Shown piece by piece: positions 11,441 through 20,785 of a DNA stretch of 64,000 nucleotides. Position 1 is the stretch's first letter. Each line of letters starts with the position of its first letter. The stretch lies in NCBI GenBank assembly GCA_038503035.1, contig JAVSML010018839.1, positions 52,968 through 116,967 on the forward strand. The letters run 5' to 3'. The notes under the pieces were generated by a model. That model was not told the DNA's origin. It saw nothing but the letters and a program-made list of their open reading frames with translations, and did no database searches. This stretch comes from Crocodylus rhombifer. Taxonomy: Eukaryota > Chordata > Crocodylia > Crocodylidae. Made by a program: the position numbers and the translations under genes.

Positions 11441-11749
11441 CAACCACTATAGGAACCGAGAATCCCCCCAGACGTGTTTCTAGCTTCCCCCCGGCCGGCT
11501 GTTGCATGGGGAAGACAATCCTGTGAGCTCACCAATGGCAAGTCCCTCTCCCGCCCCCAGGCCTTTCCAGCAGGAAGTCGTGCACAGTCTTGGCAGGCTG
11601 CTCAGACCAGCAGCGCGTGAAAGCCCGGATGACTTCTGCTTTTGATCAAATGCCGTTCACTTTATTGTTACTACAACTGGGCGTCTCACCGCAACTCAGG
11701 CTGGCTACGGTCTCTCGCCCTGTTGCTTTCTGTGTGCCGGGAAACTTTT
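11441..11749. other. Unannotated, unique-looking DNA
   Basis: No repeat family or exon is recognised. Confidence 0.4.
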
Positions 11750-12260
11750 CTGGCCTCTGCCCCCGAATGGCTGGGTGACCTGGGGCAGGTCACCTCATCC
11801 ACCCATGCCTCAGTCTCCCCATCTGTGACATGGAGACAATGATACCGACTGCCTTTGGAAGGAAGCAGGCCCAGCTCTCAGGAAGGGCACTGGTACCTCT
11901 CCGAGCTGCCTGGGTGGTCCAGTTAAAGAGATTACCAGTTCATCCCTGCTTCTGGCATGCTCCCTGGACCTCTGCAGCACTCCAACCCTATTCCATTTGG
12001 AAACAAAAGTATGGTATGAAAATACTGCTAACAATGATAACGGCGATGATGATGTTAATAATAATAATTGCCATGTTGGCAGCCCATCAACAGGAGGATG
12101 GCAGATATAATGATAATAATAGGAATGATAATGATGATGGTTATTATTACTGGGGTAGGACAGGGAGCTACCACCTTTGCTATGCATTTGTACAGCATCC
12201 GGCTAATACTGGGACTAGGACCCTTGGAAGCTACCGTGCAGCTCTTGTGTCCCTACTTCT
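11750..12260 (+). repeat. MIR-like SINE expanded by trinucleotide repeats
   Basis: The body block 'ggtgacctggggcaggtcac' followed by 'cctcagtctccccatctg' is typical of MIR-like SINEs. A tail-like 'tacagcatccggctaatac' block appears near 12192. Between them lies GAT/AAT-rich simple sequence. The join of the two ends into one element is inference. Confidence 0.5.
12028..12152. repeat. GAT/AAT simple repeat
   Basis: Two imperfect clusters of 'gatgat', 'aataataat' and 'gataataat' lie at 12033-12068 and 12105-12152. Confidence 0.8.
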
Positions 12261-13067
12261 CCTGCTTATATAATGTGAGTTTTTCTTTCCTGCAGCTTTC
12301 TCTGTGAAACAGCCACCACCAAACACTCCAGAGTCCACTCACCCACAGGCAAACCTGCCAACCCAACCTGCATCTTTCCCTCTAACTCTCATATCTGGAA
12401 ACACCCCCTGCTCCAACCCACACCCCCTGCCCCCAGCTGTTCCCCACGTGGGCTCAGAGCAACCTGGCCCAGTTTCCCACCAGCTTAAAATATCCCCAGG
12501 TTGAGCAGAGCCTCCTGTGACCTGCACGGCCTCAGAAGGTCTCTGCATACACCAGCTGCCGTTCAGACCTAGCCCCTCCATGCTTCCCTCACCCAGATCA
12601 CACCAGTCCACTTTCTGTGGACTTTGCTGAGATACCCCTTGCACCTTAGTGGGACAGGCTGAAAAACATCAGTGCCATCCTCCCCTGCTCCCAAAAGCCA
12701 GATTGCTGTGGCTATTTTATGATTAACATTTCAGGCCTGTCCACAACTTCCCAGGCTGGACTGGATCCTTTCAGAGCATAACAGCATGACCCTCCTGAGC
12801 ATGTTCACAAGGGCAAGGAGAGAAGCACGGTGGGGATCCCAGAAATCTGTGCAGGTAGTGCTAAATGACTCTTGTGTGGCTAATGTTAGCTGTGTAGATG
12901 CCACTTGCCCACCTGAAGGACAGTTGGATTTGAGCCGAAAGCAGTGAGGGCAGGTTAACCACACCACACCTCTCAATAAGGTGTCAACTCTAAATAGGAG
13001 AAGCAGATTCAGATCGGCTATAGCGGTGAGGCCATACCTCCCCTTTCTGACCACACGGTAGAAGCAG
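12261..13067. other. Unannotated, unique-looking DNA
   Basis: C-rich on the plus strand between 12310 and 12440. No domain is found in the overlapping frames. Confidence 0.4.
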
Positions 13068-13548
13068 CTGCCAGAAACTTTTTCAAGTCCCTGAAGAAGG
13101 TAAGAATTTCCTCCATCCTCTCTCCTGCCCTCCATGCCCAGAGACACATCCTCCCCACATTTCTTCCTGTCCTCTCCCCTCCCATTCCCTCTCCCCCCTA
13201 CTGCTGCCGTTGCCCGCTGTCCCAAGGGTGAGGGCAGCTCCTATCCCACTCCAGTTGGGTTGCACGGGGTCTGCACTCAGCCCAGGACAGCAGCAATGGG
13301 AGTGGGCAGGTTGGGAGCAGACGCAGGATGGGGGAACCCACCTGTGTGCTACCAGTCCTGCCACCCTGGGCTGAGCCAAGCATCCAGCTGGAGCGGGAGA
13401 GGAGACCCCTGGCCCCTGGGACAGCGGGGACATCAGCCGCGGCAGATGGAGGGAGAAGGGGAGAGGAGGAGACGTACCTCTGAGCATGGGGGTGTGGAGG
13501 GTGTGAACTTCTACCTGCTTCAGGGACTTAAAGAAAGTCCCTGACTGC
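13068..13548. mobile_element. Long inverted-repeat element, possible foldback transposon
   Basis: The left arm at about 13068-13210 contains 'caagtccctgaagaaggta'. The right arm at 13430-13548, inverted, contains the matching 'aagtccctgaagcaggta', and similarity continues into the pyrimidine-rich stretch. The loop (about 13215-13430) is GC-rich. The frames across it on both strands (up to 179 residues) look like by-products of composition. No target duplication was found. Confidence 0.5.
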
Positions 13549-13554
13549 TGCTCC

Positions 13555-13625
13555 CATGGTGCAGTCAGGATCATAAGAGGCCCTGGCCCAACCCAGGATT
13601 GGGACCCCATTGTGCTAAGCACTCC
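13555..13625 (-). repeat. SINE-tail fragment (MIR/CORE-SINE-like)
   Basis: Read on the minus strand: 'gtgcttagcacaatggggtc' and 'caatcctgggttgggcc'. This is a common tail sequence of old amniote SINEs. The assignment is by memory of the motif only. Confidence 0.4.
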
Positions 13626-14689
13626 ACAATGACCTGGCTACCTCCGGAGATACTTCCCTACTTCCATAGCATCTCTGGCCTGCAGGTATGCCGGTTGCCC
13701 TCTTCAGAAGTCAGTGATTGCCCTCTTAACAAGTACATGCACTCCTGTCTCCCTGCAAGAAGGACCAGGACGGGCATCGACAAGGAACCCATCAATTCGA
13801 TGCAGCGAGGGAGTGGAAAATATACGGTGAGAGGTGTATCGAGGTTCTGCTATTTTCCCAGCCAAAAATACCCAGGCCCACAGGTGGGACAGCTCCTGCT
13901 TTCCAGATGGAAAATCTTTTCGGAGCCAGGCTGATGCTCTTTAAATATAAATACCATTTGCCCAGGGTGGCCGGGGACACAGACAGAGATTGGCAGTGAA
14001 TGGAAATGACCGTTCACTCTTATAGCTCTGTGTCTCCGTTCAAGCTTGTGGACATAAGGAAGACCCTGATGTTTTACAGTGCGAAGGCTGAGAAAGTGTG
14101 CATGTGTGTATGTGTGTGTGTATTTGCGTGCAAAATATCAAGGTGGCACAGTGTTCTGGTTGTGATTTCCAATCTGGGTTTTGCTCATGAGACAGTAAGG
14201 CACCAGGACTTGTGTGTGTGTGTGTGTGTGTGAGTGAGGGTGCGGGGGAAAGAGAGCAAGAGAGAGGTCCATTTTATTTTTATCTTCATTATTATGATTA
14301 TTGTTATTATTATTAATGCAAAAGTGAGAAACATGTTATTTTCTTGCCTTCAGGAAAGAAATCTGCGTTATTTCTGGCACTGGGCGTCTTTCCAACGCAT
14401 TCCGCCTCAATGTGGAAAATTCAGATTCTTGGAGATTTCATTATAAGCTCTGAGAAAGGCCTGGGGAGGAGGAGGGGAAAAAAATGTGTCAGCACACCTA
14501 GAGGAACTGCCATTGACAGCGTATGGGCAAACCCCAGGATGGCAGAGTTGGCAATGCTCCATCTGAGAAGAGTGTGACTCAACCCAGGCTTCAGCTTGGT
14601 GCTAAGAAGTGCTGTGCTGCACCAGGGATTACTCTTTGCTGAGCCATCCTTCCCCTCAGTGCTCCCATGATCATAAGATCGTAGGAAAG
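13626..14689. other. Unannotated DNA with microsatellites
   Basis: It contains a broken TG repeat at 14096-14130, a purer TG run at 14211-14233 and a TTA/ATT-rich patch at 14270-14317. No exon is recognised. Confidence 0.5.
14211..14233. repeat. TG dinucleotide microsatellite
   Basis: A near-perfect run of about eleven TG units, with a more broken TG-rich stretch about 100 bases upstream. Confidence 0.9.
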
Positions 14690-17428
14690 TCCTGCCAGCT
14701 GACACCATCCCAGACACAGTGGGGCTCGCTGAAACGTGGTGGGACCCAACACACAACTGGGCGGTGAATATCAAGGGCTATGGGCTGTACAGGAGGGACA
14801 GGATGGGGAAGAAAGGCGGGGGTGGTGCTCGACATCAAGGAGGAATACCCATCCTCATCAGGTAGCACAGGGTCAGAGGAGGGCACACGGAAGTGCTTTG
14901 GGTTAAGATACAAGGCAGTCGAGGGGAAAGAGGCTTAACGGTGGGGTCGACTACAGACCCCCCGACCATGGGGAAGAGCTCGACCAGGAATTCTTAAGTC
15001 AGCTCACGGAGGTCGTTAGGTCAAAGGATGCGGTCATCATGGTGACCTCAACTTTCCAGACGTCTGCTGGGAAGAGGAGTCAGCCAGGTCTGACCGCTCA
15101 CGTAGGTCCCTAGCCCAAATGCAGGACCTCCGTCTAACCCAGGGGGTGCACAGCCCCACCGGGGGAGACGCCTTGTTGGACCTGGTGCTGGCCATGGGCG
15201 GTGACCTGGTGCGGGGGCTGCAGGTGCTCGACCCCCTGGGCGACAGCGATCATCGCTTGCTGGGATTCACCACCTAGCGCAAGGTGGCAAAGGCCGGCAG
15301 CAAGGCAGCGGTCCTAGATTTCAGGAGGGCGACTTCAATGAGCTACAGAGGATAGCTGGAGAAGCGCTGAGGTCCCGGGGGGGAGGGGAGCGGGGTGTCC
15401 AAGGAGAGTGGTTGCTCCTTAAGAAGATGATCCTCCAAGCCCAAAGGAAGGTAATCCCAATGAGGATCTAAGGGAGCAGGAGGGCGCAAAAGCCCCCACG
15501 GCTCACCAAAAGCATCCGGGAATGTCTCCCAGCTAAAAGGGGGGCACACACCCAATGGCGGGGAGGGGCCGTCCCCAGGAAGGACTACACTGCAGTTGCT
15601 AGGGGATGCAGGGGGGGGGGGTCAGGAGATGGGACTGGGACTAGCGACCCAGATCAAGGACAACAAGAAGTCCTTTTTTAAATACACAGGGGGCAAAAAG
15701 AAGGTTCTGGGTGACATAGGGCCCCCCCAAGACATGCTAGGAAATTTGATCATCACACCAGACGAGAAAGCAGACCTATTTAACAATTTCTTTGCCTCCA
15801 TTTTCCTGAGTGGGGACCAGATCAGCACCCCCCCCACCGGGTCTGCCTGAGGCCCCAGGGGAGGCGCACCGAGGCCCAGGAACTGGACGTGTTCAAGTCA
15901 GCCGGTCCTGACAATCTCCACCCCCGAGTGCTGAGGGAATTAGCTCTGGTCATTGTGGGACCCCGGCACGGCTGTACGAGCGCTCGTGGGGCTCTGGTGC
16001 GGTGCCGGAGGACTGGAAGAGGGCCAGCGTGGTTCCCATCTTCAAAAAGGGGAGGAAGGAGGACCCGGGGACTATAGGCCAGTTAGTCTTTACCTCAATC
16101 CTGGAGAAGCTCTTTGAGGAAATTATCCAGGAGCACATCTGTGAGGGGCCAGCCAGGGGGATTATGCTTAGGGGCAACCAGCACGGGTTCATTAGCGACA
16201 GGTCCTGTCAGACCAACCTGGTGCCCTTCTACGACCAGGTCACAAAATCCTTAGCCGCAAGGGTAGCAGTGGACATCGTCTTCCTGGACTTTCAGAGGCC
16301 TTCGACACTGTCTCTCACCCCATTCTAATTAAGAAACTGGGGGCTGTGGTGTGGACACCCGCACAGTCAGATGTGTCACAAGCTGGCGGGAGGGCCGCAC
16401 CCAGAGAGCGGTGGCAGATGGGTCATTTTCAGCCTGGAGGGACGTGGGCAGTGGGGTCCCGCAGGGCTCGGTCCTCGGGCCCGCACTGCTCAACATCTTC
16501 ATCAGCAACTTGGACGAGGGGGTAAAAAGCACCTGTTCACATTTGCTGATGACACTAAGATGTGGGGGGACGTGGGCACACTGGAAGGATGCAACAGGCT
16601 GTAATCGGACTAGACAGGTTACAGGGGTGGGCGGAAAAGAACAGGATGGGATTCAACACCGACATGTGCAAGGTGCTGCACCTGGGGAGGAAGAGCCAGC
16701 ACCATACCTACAGGCTGGGGAACTCCCTTCCCATCAGGGCAGAGGCAGAAGAGGATCTTGGAGTCATCACTGATGCCAAGATGAACATGGGCCGGCAGTG
16801 TGGGGACGCGGTCAGGAAGGCCAACCGCACCTTGTCCTGCATCCACAGATGCATCTCGAGCAGGTCCAGGGAGGTGATCCTTCCCCTCTATGCGGCGCTG
16901 GTCAGGCCGCAGCTGGAGGACTGCGTCCAGGTCTGGGCGCCGCACTTCAGGAGGGATGTGGACAGCATGGAGAGGGTCCAGAGGAGGGCACTCACATGAT
17001 CGGGGGCAGCAGGGCAGGCCCTACGAGGAGAGGCTGCGAGACCTGAACCTGTTCAGCCTCCACAAGAGAAGGCCGAGGGGGATCTAGTGGCCTGTTATAA
17101 ACTAGTCAGGGGGGATCAGCAGGCACTGGGGGAGTCCCTGTTCCCCCGAGCACCGCCAGGAGTGACCAGGAATAACGGTCACAAGCTGGCAGAGGGGAGA
17201 TTCAGACTAGATATCAAGAGGTGCGACTTCACGGTCAGGGCGGCTAGAGTCTGGAACCAGCTTCCAAGAGAAGTGGTGCTGGCTCCTGCCCTGGGGGGCT
17301 TTAAGAGGAGGTTGGATGAACACCTTGCTGGGGTCGTTTGACCCTAGTACTTTTTCCTGCCGTGGCAGGGGGTCGGACTCGATGATCTGCTCAGGTCCCT
17401 TCCGACCTGACCAACTATGAAACTATGG
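14690..17428 (+). mobile_element. Long CR1 LINE copy, 5'-truncated
   Basis: The element runs from within the ORF2 endonuclease through reverse transcriptase to the 3' untranslated region. It ends in the 'ggtcggactcgatgatctg' block and 'gaaactatgg'. Truncation at the 5' end is the normal result of incomplete target-primed reverse transcription. It is the longest CR1 in the window and is immediately followed by another CR1 on the opposite strand. Confidence 0.95.
14700..17085 (+). pseudogene. CR1 ORF2 (endonuclease-reverse transcriptase) pseudogene
   Basis: The protein would nick target DNA with an APE-type endonuclease and copy its own RNA. Visible pieces, in shifting frames, are as follows. 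The endonuclease ETWW block lies near 14733 and GGVDYRPP near 14940. GDLNFPDVCW starts at 15041, just after a one-base loss. The SDH catalytic box is at 15245-15253. The reverse transcriptase linker 'NNFFASIF' is near 15780, followed by [17 protein letters not shown] near 16454 and the catalytic FADD at 16542-16553. The carboxy-terminal PLYAALVRPQLEDCV block starts near 16885. Stops (for example within TT*RKV near 15275) and several frameshifts make it dead. Confidence 0.92.
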
Positions 17429-17540
17429 AAGTCGGGCTGGAAGGGACCTCACAAAGTCATCTAGCCCAGTTCCTTGCAAGACCATCCCCAATTACACCAT
17501 CCCAGTCAAGTGTCTCTCTAACCTGCTTTTGAAAAGACAT
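17429..17540 (-). mobile_element. CR1 LINE terminal fragment
   Basis: On the minus strand this is the last ~110 bases of an older CR1. The plus strand reads 'gggctggaagggacctcac' and 'aaagtcatctagcccag'. It abuts the 3' end of the long plus-strand CR1 tail to tail. Confidence 0.85.
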
Positions 17541-17855
17541 CTGAGCTTGACAAGAGCTAATGAGTCATGAAGCAAGAGAAGAGACCAGAAGCCCTAGAAG
17601 ATCCCCCCACTCTCTGCTTTGAAAGGTTAGCTTCATTAGTGGAGCATCAAGACCATTAAAAAGGAGAGATGTTCTTTAAGACCTCCAAAGTGAAGAACAA
17701 TGGGTCTCTCAGGTGCTTAAGGAGTCATGGAGCAGGGATCAAAGCAAAGCAAAAAATTAACTTCCTCATTTAATCGCTTCATATATCCCCTCCACCCCCC
17801 CACCCCCCTCCTGCAAGGTCTGGAGGGCTGATTTGAGGAGGAATGGTGCATGTGC
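17541..17855. other. Unannotated
   Basis: A C-rich stretch lies at 17786-17810. Nothing else is recognised. Confidence 0.4.
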
Positions 17856-18215
17856 TTTGCTGAAAATAAGGTAAATTCCCCCTTCTGCTGCTTGCATGCA
17901 CTGCTGCTAGTCCTGTCTCCTACAGCCACAGCGAAAAGCCCATCTCCACGGTCTCTGTTATTGCCCCTCAGGGATTTGCAGACTGATAAATCCCCCCTCC
18001 ATCTTCTCTTCTCCAGACTGAATCAGAGAATCACAGAATCACAGACAACGAGGGCTGGAAGTGCCCTCAGGAGGTCACATCTAGTGCAAACCCCTGCCCC
18101 AAGCCGGAGCAGCCCCAGCTACATCATCGCAGCCAGAGCTGGATCTTAAAAACCTTCCAGAATCACCCTACTTCTTTCAGCCTTTCCTCATCAATCTTGT
18201 TTTCCAGGAAGGGGC
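17856..18215 (-). mobile_element. Old CR1 LINE fragment, split by a younger CR1
   Basis: Minus-strand CR1 sequence occurs at 17856-18022 ('catcttctcttctccagac') and resumes at about 18164 ('tctttcagcctttcctcat'). In an intact CR1 these two blocks are neighbours. The interruption is a younger CR1 tail. Confidence 0.75.
18023..18163 (-). mobile_element. CR1 LINE tail nested in an older CR1
   Basis: The plus strand reads 'aatcacagaatcacagac', 'gccctcaggaggtcacatc' and 'ctacatcatcgcagcc'. 'cagaatca'-like sequence occurs at both borders and may be the target duplication, although the CR1 tail itself is repetitive there. Confidence 0.8.
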
Positions 18216-18617
18216 TGTAGTGAGCTCCAGATGCTCCAGCTGTTGCTTCAGTGCAGAACTCCCCCCCTCCCCCACACGGCATGGGTTTCCCAGGAACCAC
18301 AGCTGTAAATGTGGTTCCAGGGTGGGTGCCCTCCTCACCCAACCTTACATACACCCCTGGGCAGCCTGGTATCAGGTGGGATTCTTCTGCAGGGGATGAT
18401 TCATGCAAAGCCATAGAGGATGCCTTTCCAGCTGACATGGAGACAAACACAGTGCCCCAACATGGTGCCAGGAGGTAGCGGGCTCTCCAGAAATAGCTGT
18501 GATCAACCAGGAGGGGAAATGTAGGTGGTGATGGGGAAGCTAAGTGGGTTGGATTGGGTTGGGTTGGTGCTGTGAGTTTTGCACCATATCAAGTCCTTTC
18601 CAAAAAACATTCCCTTA
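18216..18617. other. Unannotated
   Basis: A short GGGTT-type run lies at 18546-18567. No gene is seen. Confidence 0.4.
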
Positions 18618-18735
18618 TAGATTCATAGATTCATAGATGCTAGGGTCGGAAGGGACCTCAATAGATCATCGAGTCCGACCCCCTGCATAAGCAGGAAAGA
18701 GTGCTGGGCCTACAATACCCCAGCTAGATACACTG
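18618..18735 (-). mobile_element. CR1 LINE terminal fragment
   Basis: Minus-strand 3' end with the doubled 'tagattcatagattcatag' tail and 'ggtcggaagggacctcaat'. It matches the terminal part of the copy at 5565-5836. Confidence 0.92.
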
Positions 18736-19178
18736 AGAGTGCAGGAACAAATCATCCCAATGTGCAGGAAGACTAACAAGTATGGCAGAAGATCAGCTTG
18801 GCTTAGCAGGGAACTCTTCAGTAAACTAAATCACAAAAAGAAAGCTTCTAAGAAGTGGAAGCTTGGACAAACAACTAGGGAGGAGTATAAAGAGCAGTGC
18901 TTGGGCATGCAGAAATGAAGTCAGGAAGGCCAAAGCACAACTGGAATTGCAGCTAGCAAGGGATGTGAAAGGGAACAAGAAGGGTTTCTACAACTATGTT
19001 GGTAGCAGAACGAGGATCAGGGAAAGTGTAGGTCCCTGGCTGGATCGGGGAGGCAACCTTGTGACAGAGGATGCAGAAAAGGCTGAAGTGCTCAATGCCT
19101 TTTTCCCCTAACTCTTCACAGGCAAGGTCAGCTCCCAGGCTACTGCACCTGGCACACTTAGTGGAGAAAGAACAGGTT

Positions 19179-19183
19179 AGGGA
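19179..19183. repeat. Target site duplication of LTR 1, left
   Basis: AGGGA here is repeated exactly at 20156-20160 on the other side of the LTR. Confidence 0.85.
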
Positions 19184-20155
19184 TGTGGCAGGAAGCCGCC
19201 TTTGTTTCTCCCCAAAATCTCTGCGCTCTGACAATGTGATGAGGATGGGCCCAGCAGAGGAGACGCACCTTTACCCTCTCTCTTTAGGTAACCTGAGCTG
19301 GCTGCAGTCCTGAGGGAGGGGGGAACCTGCTCCCTCTGCCTATGGGACTGGCATCACCTACCTGGGTGAGGGGCTTCTACCTGGTGGGCTAGAGTCTGCC
19401 TGGCAACTAGTGATGTATTTCAAATTGGTTGGCTGACAGCCAGCCGGAGCTGGCCTCCACTGGACCAGGTAAATGAGGTCACAGGGGCTATATGAGTTAA
19501 GACTGCCCAGGAGGAGGGGGCAGCAGCCATGCAGGGACTCAGACTTAGAGAGGCTCTTTACCATCTGAAACTGGCTCTCTCCCCCATAACTCAGGAGCGA
19601 GGAACGGCCTGCCTCCAGAGGGATCTCCGACAGCCTCGGGATGACGCTTGTGAGTAAGCTACTCGAGATCTGGGTAGATATCTAGCTGGCAGTAACTCAG
19701 ATGCGGGATCAAAAGGCTACCTCAGCCAGACTGTTTTGCTCAACGGGATTTCTAGGATATTGCTCCATCTTGTACCCTATTTTCACCCTACCCCTGTAAT
19801 CAATAAAGTTCTCCTTTGTGATCAGTGTGGGAGACTTCTTGAGGGGTGGGTCTAAATTATGCCAAGAGACCCCTTAGGTCTGTGGACTAAGGGAGACTTT
19901 CCTTTTTGGCCCCCGACTTGGGGAAGTGCCCCAAGTGCCTGTACTGGGTCGAGTACCTGTAGGATTATTAGGCCTGTGTTTCCCTGAGGACACAGGGCCG
20001 AGACAGTCCCTTCTCGGGGTGGTGGCAGCTCCGTTACCCCCAGGCTAGCGAGCGTGCTCCAGGAAGGGGGTCAGCTGGAGGCGAGGTGCCCCAAGGAGGC
20101 ACTCGGAGCCTGGAAGGTGGCTCAACACAGGAGCGCCCCCTACAGGCCTGCCACA
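19184..20155 (+). mobile_element. Solo LTR of an endogenous retrovirus, copy 1
   Basis: This 972-bp element starts TGTGGCAGG and ends CCTGCCACA, a perfect 9-base inverted repeat with the TG...CA ends of retroviral LTRs. It is flanked by AGGGA on both sides. A TATA-like box lies at 19489-19494 and a polyadenylation signal AATAAA at 19802-19807, which sets the orientation as plus. There is no internal viral sequence, so it arose by recombination between two LTRs. A second copy lies at 29137-30111. The retroviral class cannot be told from the LTR alone. Confidence 0.93.
19802..19807 (+). promoter_or_regulatory. LTR polyadenylation signal
   Basis: AATAAA lies about 313 bases after the TATA-like box, in the position expected in an LTR R region. 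The same signal is kept in copy 2 at 29757-29762. Confidence 0.7.
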
Positions 20156-20160
20156 AGGGA
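20156..20160. repeat. Target site duplication of LTR 1, right
   Basis: An exact copy of the AGGGA at 19179-19183. Removing the LTR and one copy rejoins the CR1 reading frame. Confidence 0.85.
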
Positions 20161-20785
20161 CTACTTAGAAAAGCTGGACGTGTACAAGTCCATGGGGCTG
20201 GATGGGCTGAATGAATGGACTGGAAGGTGGATAGAAAAATGGCTGGAGCGCTGCCAGCAGATGGAGGGCAGTGATTCTTCCCCTCTATTCAGCACAGGTG
20301 AGGCCACATCTGGCATCCTGTGTCCAGCTGCGGTCCCCACTACAGAAAGGATGTGGACACATTGGAGAGAGTCCAGTGGAGGGCAGGCTGGGGGACAGGA
20401 CTGGTAAGGAGAGGCTGAGGGAAATGGGCTGATTGAGTCTGGAGAAGAGAAGACCGAGGGGGATTGAATAGCAGCCTTCACCTCCCTGCAGGGGGGCTGC
20501 ACAGAGGATGGAGCTGGACTGGTCTCAGTGGGGGCAGGTGGCAGAGGGAGCAATGGGCTCAGGCTGCAGCAAGGAAAATTGAGGTTGGATATTAGGAAAA
20601 ACTCTCTTAGAAGGAGGGTGGTGAAGCACTGGAACAGGCTCCCCAGAGAGGTGGTGCAGTCTCCATCCTGGAGGTGTTTAAGACCCAACTAGACAAAGCC
20701 TTGGGTGGGACAATGTATTTGGGGCTGGTCCTGCTTGGACTAGATGTGACCAACCCCCATTTATTTCTATGATCCTATGATAAAA

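Larger units (their letters stand above)
18740..20405 (+). pseudogene. CR1 ORF2 pseudogene, split
   Basis: Before the LTR, the linker region between endonuclease and reverse transcriptase is readable in one frame: [12 protein letters not shown] near 18970, then [14 protein letters not shown] and AEVLNAFF near 19090. After the LTR the next expected block, RDYLEKLDVYKSMGLDGL, starts near 20156. Reverse transcriptase then jumps to the terminal part (PLFSTGEATSGILC) because of an internal deletion. The order of blocks on both sides shows that one reading frame was interrupted. It is not functional. Confidence 0.85.
18736..20785 (+). mobile_element. CR1 LINE interrupted by a solo LTR
   Basis: Plus-strand CR1 sequence runs from 18736 to 19183 and resumes at 20156, continuing to the 3' tail at about 20785 ('tttctatgatcctatgat'). 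The interruption is a complete LTR with a clean 5-bp duplication. The CR1 also has an internal deletion near 20220-20270 that removed most of the reverse transcriptase before the carboxy-terminal block. Confidence 0.93.

Noticed and set aside
12731..13622. Overlapping frames of 136-179 residues on both strands
   Set aside because: GC-rich low-information composition within an inverted repeat. No domain, signal peptide or start context, and both strands are equally open.
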